From assembly GCF_003797945.1 (NCBI RefSeq), contig NZ_RKKU01000003.1, positions 62,001 to 126,000 of the forward strand: a stretch of DNA of 64,000 nt, read 5' to 3'. Source of the stretch: Pseudomonas neustonica. Lineage in GTDB: Bacteria; Pseudomonadota; Gammaproteobacteria; Pseudomonadales; Pseudomonadaceae. The notes under the pieces were generated by a model. That model made no database searches, was not told where the DNA came from, and worked only from the letters and a program-made list of their open reading frames with translations. A program made the translations under genes and the position numbers. This document shows positions 1-7,909 of the stretch, one piece after another. Positions within the stretch are counted from its first letter, which is position 1, and each line of letters starts with the position of its first letter.

Positions 1-939
1 CTGCAGATAGTCGCGCTGAACGATCTTGCTGATCGCGAGAGCATTGAATATTTGACGCGCTTTGATTCGACCCATGGACGTTTTCCCGGTGACGTAAAAC
101 TCGCCGGGGATGACCTGCTGATCAACGGCAGTCCGATTCGCGTGCTGCGCCAAGCCGAGCCCGAGGGCATCGACTGGCACGGACTAGGTGTCGATCTGCT
201 GCTGGAGTGCTCGGGGCAGTACACTACGCGCGAACAGGGCCTGCGTTTTATCCATGCTGGCGTGCCAAAAGTGCTCTTCTCTCAGCCAATGGCCAACGAG
301 CAGGCGGTGGATGCGACTCTGGTCTACGGTGTCAATCAGCATCAGTTGCCCAGCGATGCGCGCTTGGTCTCCAATGCCTCCTGCACGACCAACTGTGGTG
401 TGCCGCTACTCAAGTTGCTGAACGAACAGCTGGGGCTGGATTATGTGTCCATCACTACTATCCATTCGGCGATGAACGATCAGCCGGTGATCGATGCTTA
501 TCACCATACCGATCTGCGTCGCACGCGCTCTGCCTTCCAGTCGATTATTCCGGTATCCACCGGCCTGGCTCGCGGCATTGAGCGTCTGCTGCCTGAGTTG
601 GCAGGTCGTATCCAGGCCAAAGCGGTGCGCGTGCCCACCGTGAACGTCTCAGCGTTGGACATAACCCTGCAGACCACCCGCGATACCAGTGCTGCCGAGG
701 TTAACCGGCTGCTCCGTGAGGCCGCTGAAGGGCCGCTCGCCGGGTTGTTGGATTACACCGAATTACCGCACGCCAGTTGCGATTTCAATCATGATCCCCA
801 TTCCGCGGTGATAGATGCCAGCCAGACTCGGGTGTCCGGTCCCCGGCTGGTTAATTTGCTGGTCTGGTTTGATAACGAGTGGGGCTTTGCCAATCGCATG
901 CTGGATGTTGCGCGCTATTGGTTGCGGCGCGAAGACTGA
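1..939 (+). CDS. epd: D-erythrose-4-phosphate dehydrogenase, 5' truncated by the window
   Basis: GAPDH-fold enzyme that oxidises erythrose 4-phosphate to 4-phosphoerythronate, feeding pyridoxal phosphate synthesis. The frame is open from base 1, so the first part of the NAD-binding fold, including the start codon, lies upstream. The catalytic cysteine is in SNASCTTNC (Cys codon at 382). The following segment TIHSAMNDQPVID is the Epd form of the active-site histidine region rather than the GapA form, and the order epd-pgk-fba supports the call. The C-terminal VWFDNEWGFANRM is typical of the superfamily. pgk follows after about 55 bases, so co-transcription is likely. Confidence 0.93.
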   Translation: MQIVALNDLADRESIEYLTRFDSTHGRFPGDVKLAGDDLLINGSPIRVLRQAEPEGIDWHGLGVDLLLECSGQYTTREQGLRFIHAGVPKVLFSQPMANEQAVDATLVYGVNQHQLPSDARLVSNASCTTNCGVPLLKLLNEQLGLDYVSITTIHSAMNDQPVIDAYHHTDLRRTRSAFQSIIPVSTGLARGIERLLPELAGRIQAKAVRVPTVNVSALDITLQTTRDTSAAEVNRLLREAAEGPLAGLLDYTELPHASCDFNHDPHSAVIDASQTRVSGPRLVNLLVWFDNEWGFANRMLDVARYWLRRED

Positions 940-994
940 CGGCTTTTAGCGCGTTGATCTGCAAAAATTCTTAGTTAATTACAAGGAGCGGGCT

Positions 995-2155
995 ATGACC
1001 GTACTCACCATGCAGGAGCTGGACCTCAAGGGCCAGCGTGTACTCATTCGTGAAGATCTCAACGTGCCGGTGAAGAACGGGCAGGTCGCGAGCGACGCAC
1101 GCATTCTTGCCGCCTTGCCGACCATCAAGCTGGCGCTGGAACAGGGCGCGGCCGTGATGGTCTGCTCGCATCTGGGCCGTCCGGAAGAAGGCGTGTTCAG
1201 TGAAGAGAACAGCCTGGCGCCGGTAGCCGCTTATTTGAGCAAGGCCCTGGGCTGTGAGGTGCCGTTGGTGCGCGATTACCTGGGTGGCGTTAGCGTTGAG
1301 CCCGGCAAGGTGGTTTTGCTTGAGAACGTCCGTTTCAACAGCGGCGAAAAGAAAAATACCGATACCCTGGCGCAAGAATATGCCGCGCTCTGCGATATCT
1401 TTGTTATGGATGCCTTTGGTACCGCGCATCGCGCTCAGGGTTCGACCCATGGCGTCGCCAAGTTTGCCCGCATTGCCTGCGCCGGCCCTTTGTTGGCTGC
1501 TGAACTCGATGCGTTGGGCAAGGCATTGGATAAGCCCGCGCGGCCGATGGCCGCGATCGTTGCTGGCTCCAAGGTGTCGACCAAGCTCGACGTGCTCAAC
1601 TCGTTGTCGGAGAAATGCGATCAACTGATCGTCGGTGGCGGGATCGCCAATACTTTCCTGGCCGCTGCCGGTTTGCCGGTTGGCAAGTCGCTTTATGAAG
1701 CTGACCTGGTTGAAACGGCCAAGGCGATCGCCGCCAAGGTCAGCGTGCCGCTGCCGGTCGATGTGGTGGTTGCCAAGGCTTTTGCAGAAGATGCCGAAGC
1801 CACGGTCAAGGCGGTGGCAGATGTCGCCGAAGACGACATGATTCTGGATATTGGCCCGCAGACGGCGGCGCAGTTCGCTGAATTACTCAAGTCGTCCGGT
1901 ACTATTCTGTGGAATGGTCCGGTCGGCGTGTTTGAGTTCGATCAGTTTGGTGAGGGCACCAAGGCGCTGGCATTGGCTATTGCGGCGAGCCCTGCATTCT
2001 CGATTGCTGGCGGGGGTGACACCCTTGCCGCAATCGACAAGTACGGCGTGGCCGAACAGATTTCTTACATATCCACTGGCGGCGGTGCTTTCCTCGAATT
2101 TGTTGAGGGTAAGGCCTTGCCAGCGGTCGAAATACTCGAAGAGCGCGCCCGCTGA
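995..2155 (+). CDS. pgk: Phosphoglycerate kinase
   Basis: Cytoplasmic glycolytic and gluconeogenic kinase interconverting 1,3-bisphosphoglycerate plus ADP and 3-phosphoglycerate plus ATP. At 386 residues it is normal bacterial length. Visible signatures are the substrate-binding N-terminal region [35 protein letters not shown], the hinge [10 protein letters not shown], and the C-terminal nucleotide-binding loop with WNGPVGVFE and [10 protein letters not shown]. The start ATG is preceded by a good ribosome site (aaggagc, about 8 bases upstream). It lies between epd and fba on the same strand. A hairpin in the 144-base gap before fba may tune expression of the two genes. Confidence 0.97.
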   Translation: MTVLTMQELDLKGQRVLIREDLNVPVKNGQVASDARILAALPTIKLALEQGAAVMVCSHLGRPEEGVFSEENSLAPVAAYLSKALGCEVPLVRDYLGGVSVEPGKVVLLENVRFNSGEKKNTDTLAQEYAALCDIFVMDAFGTAHRAQGSTHGVAKFARIACAGPLLAAELDALGKALDKPARPMAAIVAGSKVSTKLDVLNSLSEKCDQLIVGGGIANTFLAAAGLPVGKSLYEADLVETAKAIAAKVSVPLPVDVVVAKAFAEDAEATVKAVADVAEDDMILDIGPQTAAQFAELLKSSGTILWNGPVGVFEFDQFGEGTKALALAIAASPAFSIAGGGDTLAAIDKYGVAEQISYISTGGGAFLEFVEGKALPAVEILEERAR

Positions 2156-2185
2156 GCGGGTAGCAGCAAACCCAGATCAATTAGC

Positions 2186-2213
2186 CCCCTTGCCGGCGTC
2201 GCCAGCAAAGGGG
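2186..2213 (+). terminator. Imperfect hairpin between pgk and fba
   Basis: The arms CCCCTTGCCGGCG and CGCCAGCAAAGGGG pair with one bulge and one G-U pair around a very short loop. No T-run follows, so this is not a clear intrinsic terminator. It could be a partial terminator, an RNA-processing site or a stabilising stem separating pgk and fba messages. Confidence 0.4.
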
Positions 2214-2299
2214 TGACCAAGCTTGAGTGAGATGAGTAAACTGTCAGCAGATTCGTTGGCAGTTTGCCGCTCTAGATAACTTTTACGGAGAGATTAATT

Positions 2300-3364
2300 A
2301 TGGCCCTCATCAGTTTGCGCCAGATGCTCGACCACGCTGCCGAGTACGGCTACGGCGTACCTGCCTTCAACGTCAACAATCTGGAACAGATGCGTGCCAT
2401 CATGGAAGCGGCGGATAAAACCGACTCTCCGGTGATCGTGCAAGCCTCTGCTGGTGCGCGTAAATATGCGGGTGCGCCTTTCCTGCGCCACCTCATTCTG
2501 GCTGCGATTGAAGAGTTTCCGCACATCCCGGTTTGTATGCACCAGGATCACGGCACCAGCCCGGGCGTTTGTCAACGTTCCATTCAGTTGGGTTTTTCTT
2601 CGGTGATGATGGACGGCTCCCTGGGTACCGACGGCAAGACCCCAATGGATTATGAGTACAACGTCGATGTGACTCGTCGCACCGTTGAAATGGCTCACGC
2701 CTGCGGTGTTTCGGTTGAAGGCGAGCTGGGTTGCTTGGGTAGCCTGGAAACCGGTCAGGCCGGCGAAGAAGATGGTATTGGTGCCGAAGGTATTCTGGAC
2801 CACAGCCAGATGCTGACCGATCCGGAAGAAGCGGCTGATTTCGTCAAGCAGACCGGGGTTGATGCGCTGGCCATTGCGATTGGTACCAGCCATGGCGCCT
2901 ATAAGTTCACCCGTCCGCCGACAGGCGATATTCTGGCAATTGAGCAGATCAAGGCGATCCACAAGCGTATTCCGGATACGCACCTGGTGATGCACGGCTC
3001 TTCTTCCGTGCCACAGGAGTGGCTGAAAATCATCAACGAGTTTGGCGGTGAAATCCCCGAGACTTATGGTGTGCCGGTAGAAGAAATCGTGGAAGGCATC
3101 AAGTTTGGCGTGCGCAAGGTGAATATTGATACCGACCTGCGTCTGGCCTCGACTGGCGCTGTCCGCCGCTTCCTGGCTGAGCACCCGAGCGAGTTTGACC
3201 CGCGCAAGTTCTTGGCGAAGACAGTCGACGCTATGCGTGATGTCTGCATCGCTCGTTACGAGGCCTTTGGTACTGCCGGTAATGCATCCAAGATCAAACC
3301 GATCTGCCTGGATGACATGTTTGAGCGTTACGCCCGCGGCGAGCTTGATCCCAAGATCAACTAA
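2300..3364 (+). CDS. fba: Class II fructose-1,6-bisphosphate aldolase
   Basis: Zinc-dependent aldolase cleaving fructose 1,6-bisphosphate to glyceraldehyde 3-phosphate and dihydroxyacetone phosphate. The 354 residues match the Pseudomonas/Calvin-type class IIB length. The metal-binding region is [10 protein letters not shown], followed by [23 protein letters not shown], the glycine-rich [20 protein letters not shown] and [11 protein letters not shown]. The ribosome site is acggagag, 9 bases before the ATG. It is the third gene of the epd-pgk-fba group and is followed by a strong UUCG-loop hairpin. Confidence 0.97.
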   Translation: MALISLRQMLDHAAEYGYGVPAFNVNNLEQMRAIMEAADKTDSPVIVQASAGARKYAGAPFLRHLILAAIEEFPHIPVCMHQDHGTSPGVCQRSIQLGFSSVMMDGSLGTDGKTPMDYEYNVDVTRRTVEMAHACGVSVEGELGCLGSLETGQAGEEDGIGAEGILDHSQMLTDPEEAADFVKQTGVDALAIAIGTSHGAYKFTRPPTGDILAIEQIKAIHKRIPDTHLVMHGSSSVPQEWLKIINEFGGEIPETYGVPVEEIVEGIKFGVRKVNIDTDLRLASTGAVRRFLAEHPSEFDPRKFLAKTVDAMRDVCIARYEAFGTAGNASKIKPICLDDMFERYARGELDPKIN

Positions 3365-3374
3365 GCGCTTTCAG

Positions 3375-3396
3375 CAAGGCGGCTTCGGCCGCCTTG
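3375..3396 (+). terminator. UUCG-tetraloop hairpin after fba
   Basis: A perfect 9-base stem (CAAGGCGGC with GCCGCCTTG) closes a TTCG loop 11 bases after the fba stop codon. Only a weak T-rich stretch (ttacctt) follows. It is probably a terminator or a stabilising 3' end, possibly leaky into the next gene, which starts 27 bases later. Confidence 0.7.
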
Positions 3397-3422
3397 TTAC
3401 CTTGTGGCTCGGAGAAAATGAC

Positions 3423-3707
3423 ATGCAGCCAATTGATGAAGAACCGGATGAGGAGTTTGCCCAGAGCAAACTGATCGAGGCCGTTGAAAACCAACTTGCC
3501 AGTGGCGAGCCGGCCGCGGCCCAAGCCACGCTGAACAAGTTGACGCTGGTAGGGTATGGCCATGATGAAAGCCTGGAGCTGATGGCGCAGGTACTGGCGC
3601 ACTGTATCGGGGTCATGCTGGATACGGATCAGCCTTTTGACAATCAGGCCTATGAGCAGGGACTGCGCAACCTACCAGAACTGCCTGAAGGCCCTGCTGA
3701 AGATTGA
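3423..3707 (+). CDS. Small acidic conserved hypothetical protein (94 aa)
   Basis: Unrecognised soluble protein, rich in Glu, Asp and Ala, with no signal peptide, membrane segment or cysteine pair. I start it at the ATG (MQPIDEEPDEEF) because of the ggagaa site just upstream. The longer frame reading back to 3126 lies inside fba and is a shadow. The middle part (SKLIEAVENQLASGEPAAAQATLNKLTLVGYG) looks like two helices, as in small regulatory or adaptor proteins, but no family is assigned. It lies between fba and a small membrane protein on the same strand. Confidence 0.7.
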   Translation: MQPIDEEPDEEFAQSKLIEAVENQLASGEPAAAQATLNKLTLVGYGHDESLELMAQVLAHCIGVMLDTDQPFDNQAYEQGLRNLPELPEGPAED

Positions 3708-3745
3708 AGTGACACCCCATTACTGACTGATCAGGAACAATAAGA

Positions 3746-4219
3746 ATGAAGCTAGCATCCGTCTTGCGGATCCTCTTTTGCTATCTGCTGAGCGTGGCAC
3801 TGGGCACAGTGCTTGGCAGCTTGGTGCAAACCCAGTTCAACCTGTTTTTTCTGCAGGAAATGGGCGTGCCGGTTGAATTGCCAACGCGCTTCGCTACCAG
3901 TTGGCATGACCTGATGCATTTTACGCCCTTGTTTTCCGTGATGGTGGCCGCGACTCTGCTGCTGGCGTTACCGGTAGCAGAGGGCCTGGGGCGTATCTTC
4001 AAGCCGTGGCGCGGCCTGCTGTACCTGCTGGCTGGTGGCGGCGGTATTTGGGTCGCCTTTACCCTGGCCAATTACCTGTTGCCGATGCCCACATTTATTG
4101 CTGCTACGCGCGGTACCGCCGGCTTGCTATGCATGATGTTGGCGGTGGGGATTGCTAGCTGGCTATTCGGTCGCCTGACTAAACCTAAAGCGCGGCGCGG
4201 GCTGCGGGTGCTGGGCTGA
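3746..4219 (+). CDS. Small integral membrane protein, function unknown (157 aa)
   Basis: Four hydrophobic segments are visible at roughly residues 5-25, 52-72, 87-108 and 122-142, ending in a basic tail (LTKPKARRGLRVLG) that should be cytoplasmic. No catalytic motif is recognised. The start has a caggaa ribosome site. It follows the 94-residue protein by 38 bases and precedes the sugar dehydrogenase by 26 bases, so the three may form one transcript, but nothing in the sequence gives a function. Confidence 0.75.
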   Translation: MKLASVLRILFCYLLSVALGTVLGSLVQTQFNLFFLQEMGVPVELPTRFATSWHDLMHFTPLFSVMVAATLLLALPVAEGLGRIFKPWRGLLYLLAGGGGIWVAFTLANYLLPMPTFIAATRGTAGLLCMMLAVGIASWLFGRLTKPKARRGLRVLG

Positions 4220-4245
4220 CTTGCTGGCCCGAGGAGAATACAACA

Positions 4246-5346
4246 ATGTTGAGTAAATCTGTTTTTGGCGCAGCGCTCTTGCTGGCGGCTGGCTCGGGTG
4301 TTCAGGCCGCAGACTACCAGATCGAAACCGTTGCCGAGGGTCTGTCCTTCCCCTGGGCGTTGGCGTTTCTGCCGGATGGCGGCATGCTGGTCACAGAGCG
4401 CGCGGGTCGTCTGCGTTTGATCAATGCCGAGGGTGAGTTGCAGGCTGAACCCATTGCCGGCGTGCCGGAAGCGTTCGTCAACAGTCAGGCGGGGCTGATG
4501 GGGTTGGCCCTGGCCCCGGATTTTGCGCAGTCGGGTGAGCTGTTCATGAGTTATGCCTGCGGCACCATCGAAGCCAACCATACCTGCCTCGCGTCGGCGC
4601 GTTTTAATGGCACTTCGCTGGAAAATACCCAGGAAATCTTTCGCGTGCAGCCAGCCAAGAAGGGCAGCGCACATTACGGCGGGCGCATGGCTTTTCTGCC
4701 GGACGACACCCTGCTGCTAACCCTGGGTGATGGTTTCGATTACCGCGAACAGGCGCAGAATACGGCTAACCATCTGGGCAGTATTGTGCGCCTGAACCGC
4801 GATGGCTCGGCGCCTGAGGATAACCCTTTTGTCGCTCAGGATGGCGCACAGCCAGAGCTGTTCAGTATTGGCCACCGCAGTGTGCAGGCGATTCTTTACG
4901 ACGCGCAGACGCAACGTATTTTCAGTAATGAGCATGGGCCGCGCGGTGGTGACGAAGTCAACCTGATCGAAGCGGGCAAGAACTACGGTTGGCCAAAAAT
5001 CACCTATGGTATCGATTACGATGGTGCGCAGATATCGCCCTATACCGAGCTGCCAGGGCTTGAGCAGCCGCTGCTGTACTGGACTCCGTCCATCGCGCCC
5101 TCGGGTATGACCCTGTACCGCGGCGAACTGTTTCCGCAGTGGCAAGGTAATCTGCTGGTGTCTGCATTGGCCGGACGGGAAGTCCGCCGGGTAGTGCTCG
5201 ATGGTACCGAAGTGGTTGAGCAGGAAAGTCTATTCAAGGAGTTGGGTGCTCGTTTTCGTGATGTACGCACCGGGCCGGATGGGGCTGTCTATCTGTTGAC
5301 GGATAGCGCCAATGGCAGCGTGTTACGGGTCACTCCCGGTAATTGA
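4246..5346 (+). CDS. Periplasmic PQQ-dependent sugar (aldose/sorbosone-type) dehydrogenase
   Basis: Secreted six-bladed beta-propeller of the soluble glucose/sorbosone dehydrogenase family (YliI/Asd-like). A signal peptide ends near residue 21 (GSGVQAA). Family marks are SFPWALAFLPDG at the mature start, AHYGGRMAF with the catalytic-type histidine, TLGDG for metal binding, IGHRSVQ, and EHGPRGGDEVNLIEAGKNYGWP. The 366 residues match the family. The ribosome site is gaggag. Substrate is not determined by sequence, and cofactor use depends on PQQ made or taken up elsewhere. It converges on the AraC gene with a 2-base gap. Confidence 0.85.
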   Translation: MLSKSVFGAALLLAAGSGVQAADYQIETVAEGLSFPWALAFLPDGGMLVTERAGRLRLINAEGELQAEPIAGVPEAFVNSQAGLMGLALAPDFAQSGELFMSYACGTIEANHTCLASARFNGTSLENTQEIFRVQPAKKGSAHYGGRMAFLPDDTLLLTLGDGFDYREQAQNTANHLGSIVRLNRDGSAPEDNPFVAQDGAQPELFSIGHRSVQAILYDAQTQRIFSNEHGPRGGDEVNLIEAGKNYGWPKITYGIDYDGAQISPYTELPGLEQPLLYWTPSIAPSGMTLYRGELFPQWQGNLLVSALAGREVRRVVLDGTEVVEQESLFKELGARFRDVRTGPDGAVYLLTDSANGSVLRVTPGN

Positions 5347-5348
5347 AA

Positions 5349-6395
5349 TCAGTCGCTTGGCCGCTGTGTTTTGTCCCGCTGAAATTGGGCGCGATACGTT
5401 TTTGGTGTCGCGCCGTACCAGCGGCGAAACGTGCGGCTGAAGTTGCTGGTGTCCTGGTAACCCAGCTTTTCTGCTACGCGCTCTACGCTTAGTTCGGTAT
5501 GGGCGAGCAGCCAACCCGCTTGCTCACTGCGCAACCTATCCATAATCTGCTGATAGCTACTCCCCTCGCTGTGCAAATGGCGAATCAGGGTTCGCGCGGT
5601 GACGTGTTCCTGTTCGGCCATTTGCGCCAGCGTGGGGTAGTCTTGCTCACATTCCAGCAACCGCTGCTTTATGCGTTCACTTAGTGCGCCGCCACGTTGC
5701 TGGCGCTGAAGTTGATTTTCGCAATCACGTACAGCGTGCTGGCAAGCCTCGCTATCCGCGCCAAGGCACGGCTCCTCCATTAGCCCCGCTGGTAGGTGGA
5801 TGCGCAGGGCATCTGCATCGAAGCGCCAGTCGCGCGCGTAACCTCTAATCTCTTTCGACCAGTCCGGTTCTGGCAGCGGCCAGTCAATGCGGATGACGTC
5901 ATGCAGCGGCTGGCCGCCAAGGGTTTCCAGTAGGCGTAGCAGGGCAGTAGTGAAGTGGCCCAACAGGTACTCGCGAATGGCTGCGGGCATCCGCGACTCG
6001 TCCAGCACCAGTACGGGTGGCTGCTTGCGCTCCCATCGGAAAGCGCCCAAGTGCTGGCGCAGGCTGCTGTAGTGTTCGGTGAGGCCGATGGCTTCGCCAA
6101 TGGTGTTGGCGGTGACCGCGGCGTAGCCCGCTGGGCCATGCGCGCTAACGTCGGTGTGCATGCCTACCGCAAAGCCCAGCCAGGGACAGCCGCTAAGCCT
6201 GATGGCGCTAGCTAACAGGCTTTGCAGGCTGCTCATGTTAAGGAAGTGATTGCTGTGCAGTAGCGCGTCCCAGTCTAGCGGGCTGTCGGCCTGTATCTGT
6301 TCGCTACTCAGCCCCTGACGTAACAACTCGGCGTAGACCAATCGAGCGTATACGGGATGAACAGCCGGGCTGAGCCAGAATTGGTTGGACTGCAT
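5349..6395 (-). CDS. AraC-family transcriptional regulator, likely regulator of alkB
   Basis: 348-residue regulator with an N-terminal arabinose-binding-type (OruR-like) domain to about residue 200 and a C-terminal double helix-turn-helix (HVTARTLIRHLHSEG and SVERVAEKLGYQDTSNFSRTFRRWYG). It is divergent from alkB with a 144-base shared promoter region, which is the usual position of an alkane-responsive AraC activator. The effector is inferred to be an alkane or an oxidation product. The intergenic region has related half-sites (cggttgcaac and tgttgcggttaac) that could be its operator. Confidence 0.85.
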   Translation of the reverse strand: MQSNQFWLSPAVHPVYARLVYAELLRQGLSSEQIQADSPLDWDALLHSNHFLNMSSLQSLLASAIRLSGCPWLGFAVGMHTDVSAHGPAGYAAVTANTIGEAIGLTEHYSSLRQHLGAFRWERKQPPVLVLDESRMPAAIREYLLGHFTTALLRLLETLGGQPLHDVIRIDWPLPEPDWSKEIRGYARDWRFDADALRIHLPAGLMEEPCLGADSEACQHAVRDCENQLQRQQRGGALSERIKQRLLECEQDYPTLAQMAEQEHVTARTLIRHLHSEGSSYQQIMDRLRSEQAGWLLAHTELSVERVAEKLGYQDTSNFSRTFRRWYGATPKTYRAQFQRDKTQRPSD

Positions 6396-6539
6396 ACTGA
6401 ACCTTGTTGTGTTTTATGAGTTGGCGGCAGTAGCTGTTGTCACAATATGACGATAATTTGCCGGTTGCAACGGGTGTTGCGGTTAACGGCTGAGCAGAAG
6501 ATAGGACGGTCATAGCCATAACAACAAGAGGATGACTGC

Positions 6540-7742
6540 ATGACTGCAACTGCTGCGCAAGATAATGGCCTTTCAGGCTACGTGGACCGCAAACGCCGCC
6601 TTTGGCTGTTTTCGTTGATGGTGCCAGGGCTGGCACTGGTCGGTCCGTTGCTTTATATGCTGGTGTCGCCGCAGATCATCTGGCTGTGGTTGTCGACCCT
6701 GTTCGGCTACGTCGTAATCCCCATGCTGGACGGCGTGCTGGGAGAAGATCTGAGTAATCCGCCGGAAGAGGCGGTTCCCGCCCTTGAAGCTGATAGCTAC
6801 TACCGTTACGTGACCTACGCTCTGGTGCCCATTCTGTGGATCAGCTTTCTGGTCAATATCATTTTTCTCGGTACCCACGATCTGCCCTGGTATGGAACTC
6901 TGGCTGTCATTCTGGCGACCGGCGGCTCGCTCGGTTTTGGCCTGAATCTCGGGCATGAGATGGGGCACAAGAAGACCACGCTGGAGCGATGGTTGGCAAA
7001 GATTACTCTGGCTTTGGGCTGTTATGGGCACTTTTTTGTAGAGCATAACCGCGGTCATCATCGCGATGTGGCTACTCCGGAGGATCCCGCTTCAGCTCGC
7101 ATGGGCGAGAGTATTTACCGTTTTGTGTTTCGCGAGATGCCCGGCGCCTTCTTTCGTGCCTGGGATCTTGAAGCTCAGCGGCTGGATCGCTGCGGCAAGT
7201 CGGTATGGAGTCTGGAAAACGAGATTCTGCAGCCTGCGCTGATCAGTGCTGTGCTCTATGGTGGGCTAATTGCCTGGCTGGGTATCGAGATGCTGCCAAT
7301 CATGCTGCTGATTGCCTTTTGGGGCGCTTTCCAATTGACTCAGGCCAATTACATCGAACATTACGGCCTGCTGCGTGCCAAGCAGGCGAATGGGCGCTAC
7401 GAGCGTTGTCAGCCGCACCATTCGTGGAACAGCAATCACCTGTTTTCCAATTGGGCGCTTTTTCATCTTCAGCGTCACTCTGATCATCACGCTCACCCAA
7501 CACGGCGATATCAGTCGCTGCGTGACTTCCCCGATCTGCCACGTTTACCGAATGGCTACTTTGGTATGTACCTGCTGGCCTACTTCCCGCAGCTCTGGGC
7601 TAAGGTGATGGATAAACGCCTGCTAGCTGCGGTTGATCGTGATCCGGAGCGCATCAATTTCTTGCCGGCGAAGAAAGAGATGTTGATGCGCCGCTACAAT
7701 CTGGGGCCGCAAGAACAGGTGCCAGAGGAGGTTTTGGCATGA
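6540..7742 (+). CDS. alkB: Alkane 1-monooxygenase (membrane di-iron hydroxylase)
   Basis: Inner-membrane non-haem di-iron enzyme that hydroxylates the terminal carbon of n-alkanes with electrons from rubredoxin. All histidine boxes are present: HEMGH (139-143), EHNRGHH (168-174), the NYIEHYG motif (270-276), and LQRHSDHHA (310-318). Six hydrophobic segments precede or separate them. Ungapped comparison to the remembered P. putida GPo1 enzyme puts Gly56 where that enzyme has the bulky gate Trp55, suggesting a longer substrate range. The ribosome site is agagga. The stop codon overlaps the rubredoxin start (ATGA). Confidence 0.97.
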   Translation: MTATAAQDNGLSGYVDRKRRLWLFSLMVPGLALVGPLLYMLVSPQIIWLWLSTLFGYVVIPMLDGVLGEDLSNPPEEAVPALEADSYYRYVTYALVPILWISFLVNIIFLGTHDLPWYGTLAVILATGGSLGFGLNLGHEMGHKKTTLERWLAKITLALGCYGHFFVEHNRGHHRDVATPEDPASARMGESIYRFVFREMPGAFFRAWDLEAQRLDRCGKSVWSLENEILQPALISAVLYGGLIAWLGIEMLPIMLLIAFWGAFQLTQANYIEHYGLLRAKQANGRYERCQPHHSWNSNHLFSNWALFHLQRHSDHHAHPTRRYQSLRDFPDLPRLPNGYFGMYLLAYFPQLWAKVMDKRLLAAVDRDPERINFLPAKKEMLMRRYNLGPQEQVPEEVLA

Positions 7743-7909
7743 CGCGATACCGTTGCCCGGAATGTGACTACGAGTATGCCGAAGCGCAGGGTGATCCCCA
7801 TCAGGGATTCGCGCCGGGTACGCCCTGGGAGGCGTTGCCGGACAGTTTTACCTGTCCGGATTGCGCGGTGCGCTTCAAGGAGGACTTTACGCTGGTCGAG
7901 GATTCATAG
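7739..7909 (+). CDS. AlkG1-type rubredoxin (56 aa)
   Basis: One-iron electron carrier expected to serve a membrane alkane hydroxylase. Cysteines are in CPEC (6-9) and CPDC (39-42). The residues after the second pair, AVRFKEDF, carry the extra arginine-containing position of the AlkG1 class (GPo1 AlkG N-terminal domain has CPDCAVRDKLDF as I recall). Both glycines that usually follow the CxxC pairs are replaced (Asp10, Ala43). Translation is coupled to alkB through ATGA. The last six bases overlap the stop end of the convergent transporter gene. Confidence 0.95.
   Translation: MTRYRCPECDYEYAEAQGDPHQGFAPGTPWEALPDSFTCPDCAVRFKEDFTLVEDS

Noticed and set aside
2294-3184. 296-residue open frame opposite fba
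   Set aside because: Antisense to the aldolase, no start signals, composition typical of a reverse-frame shadow.
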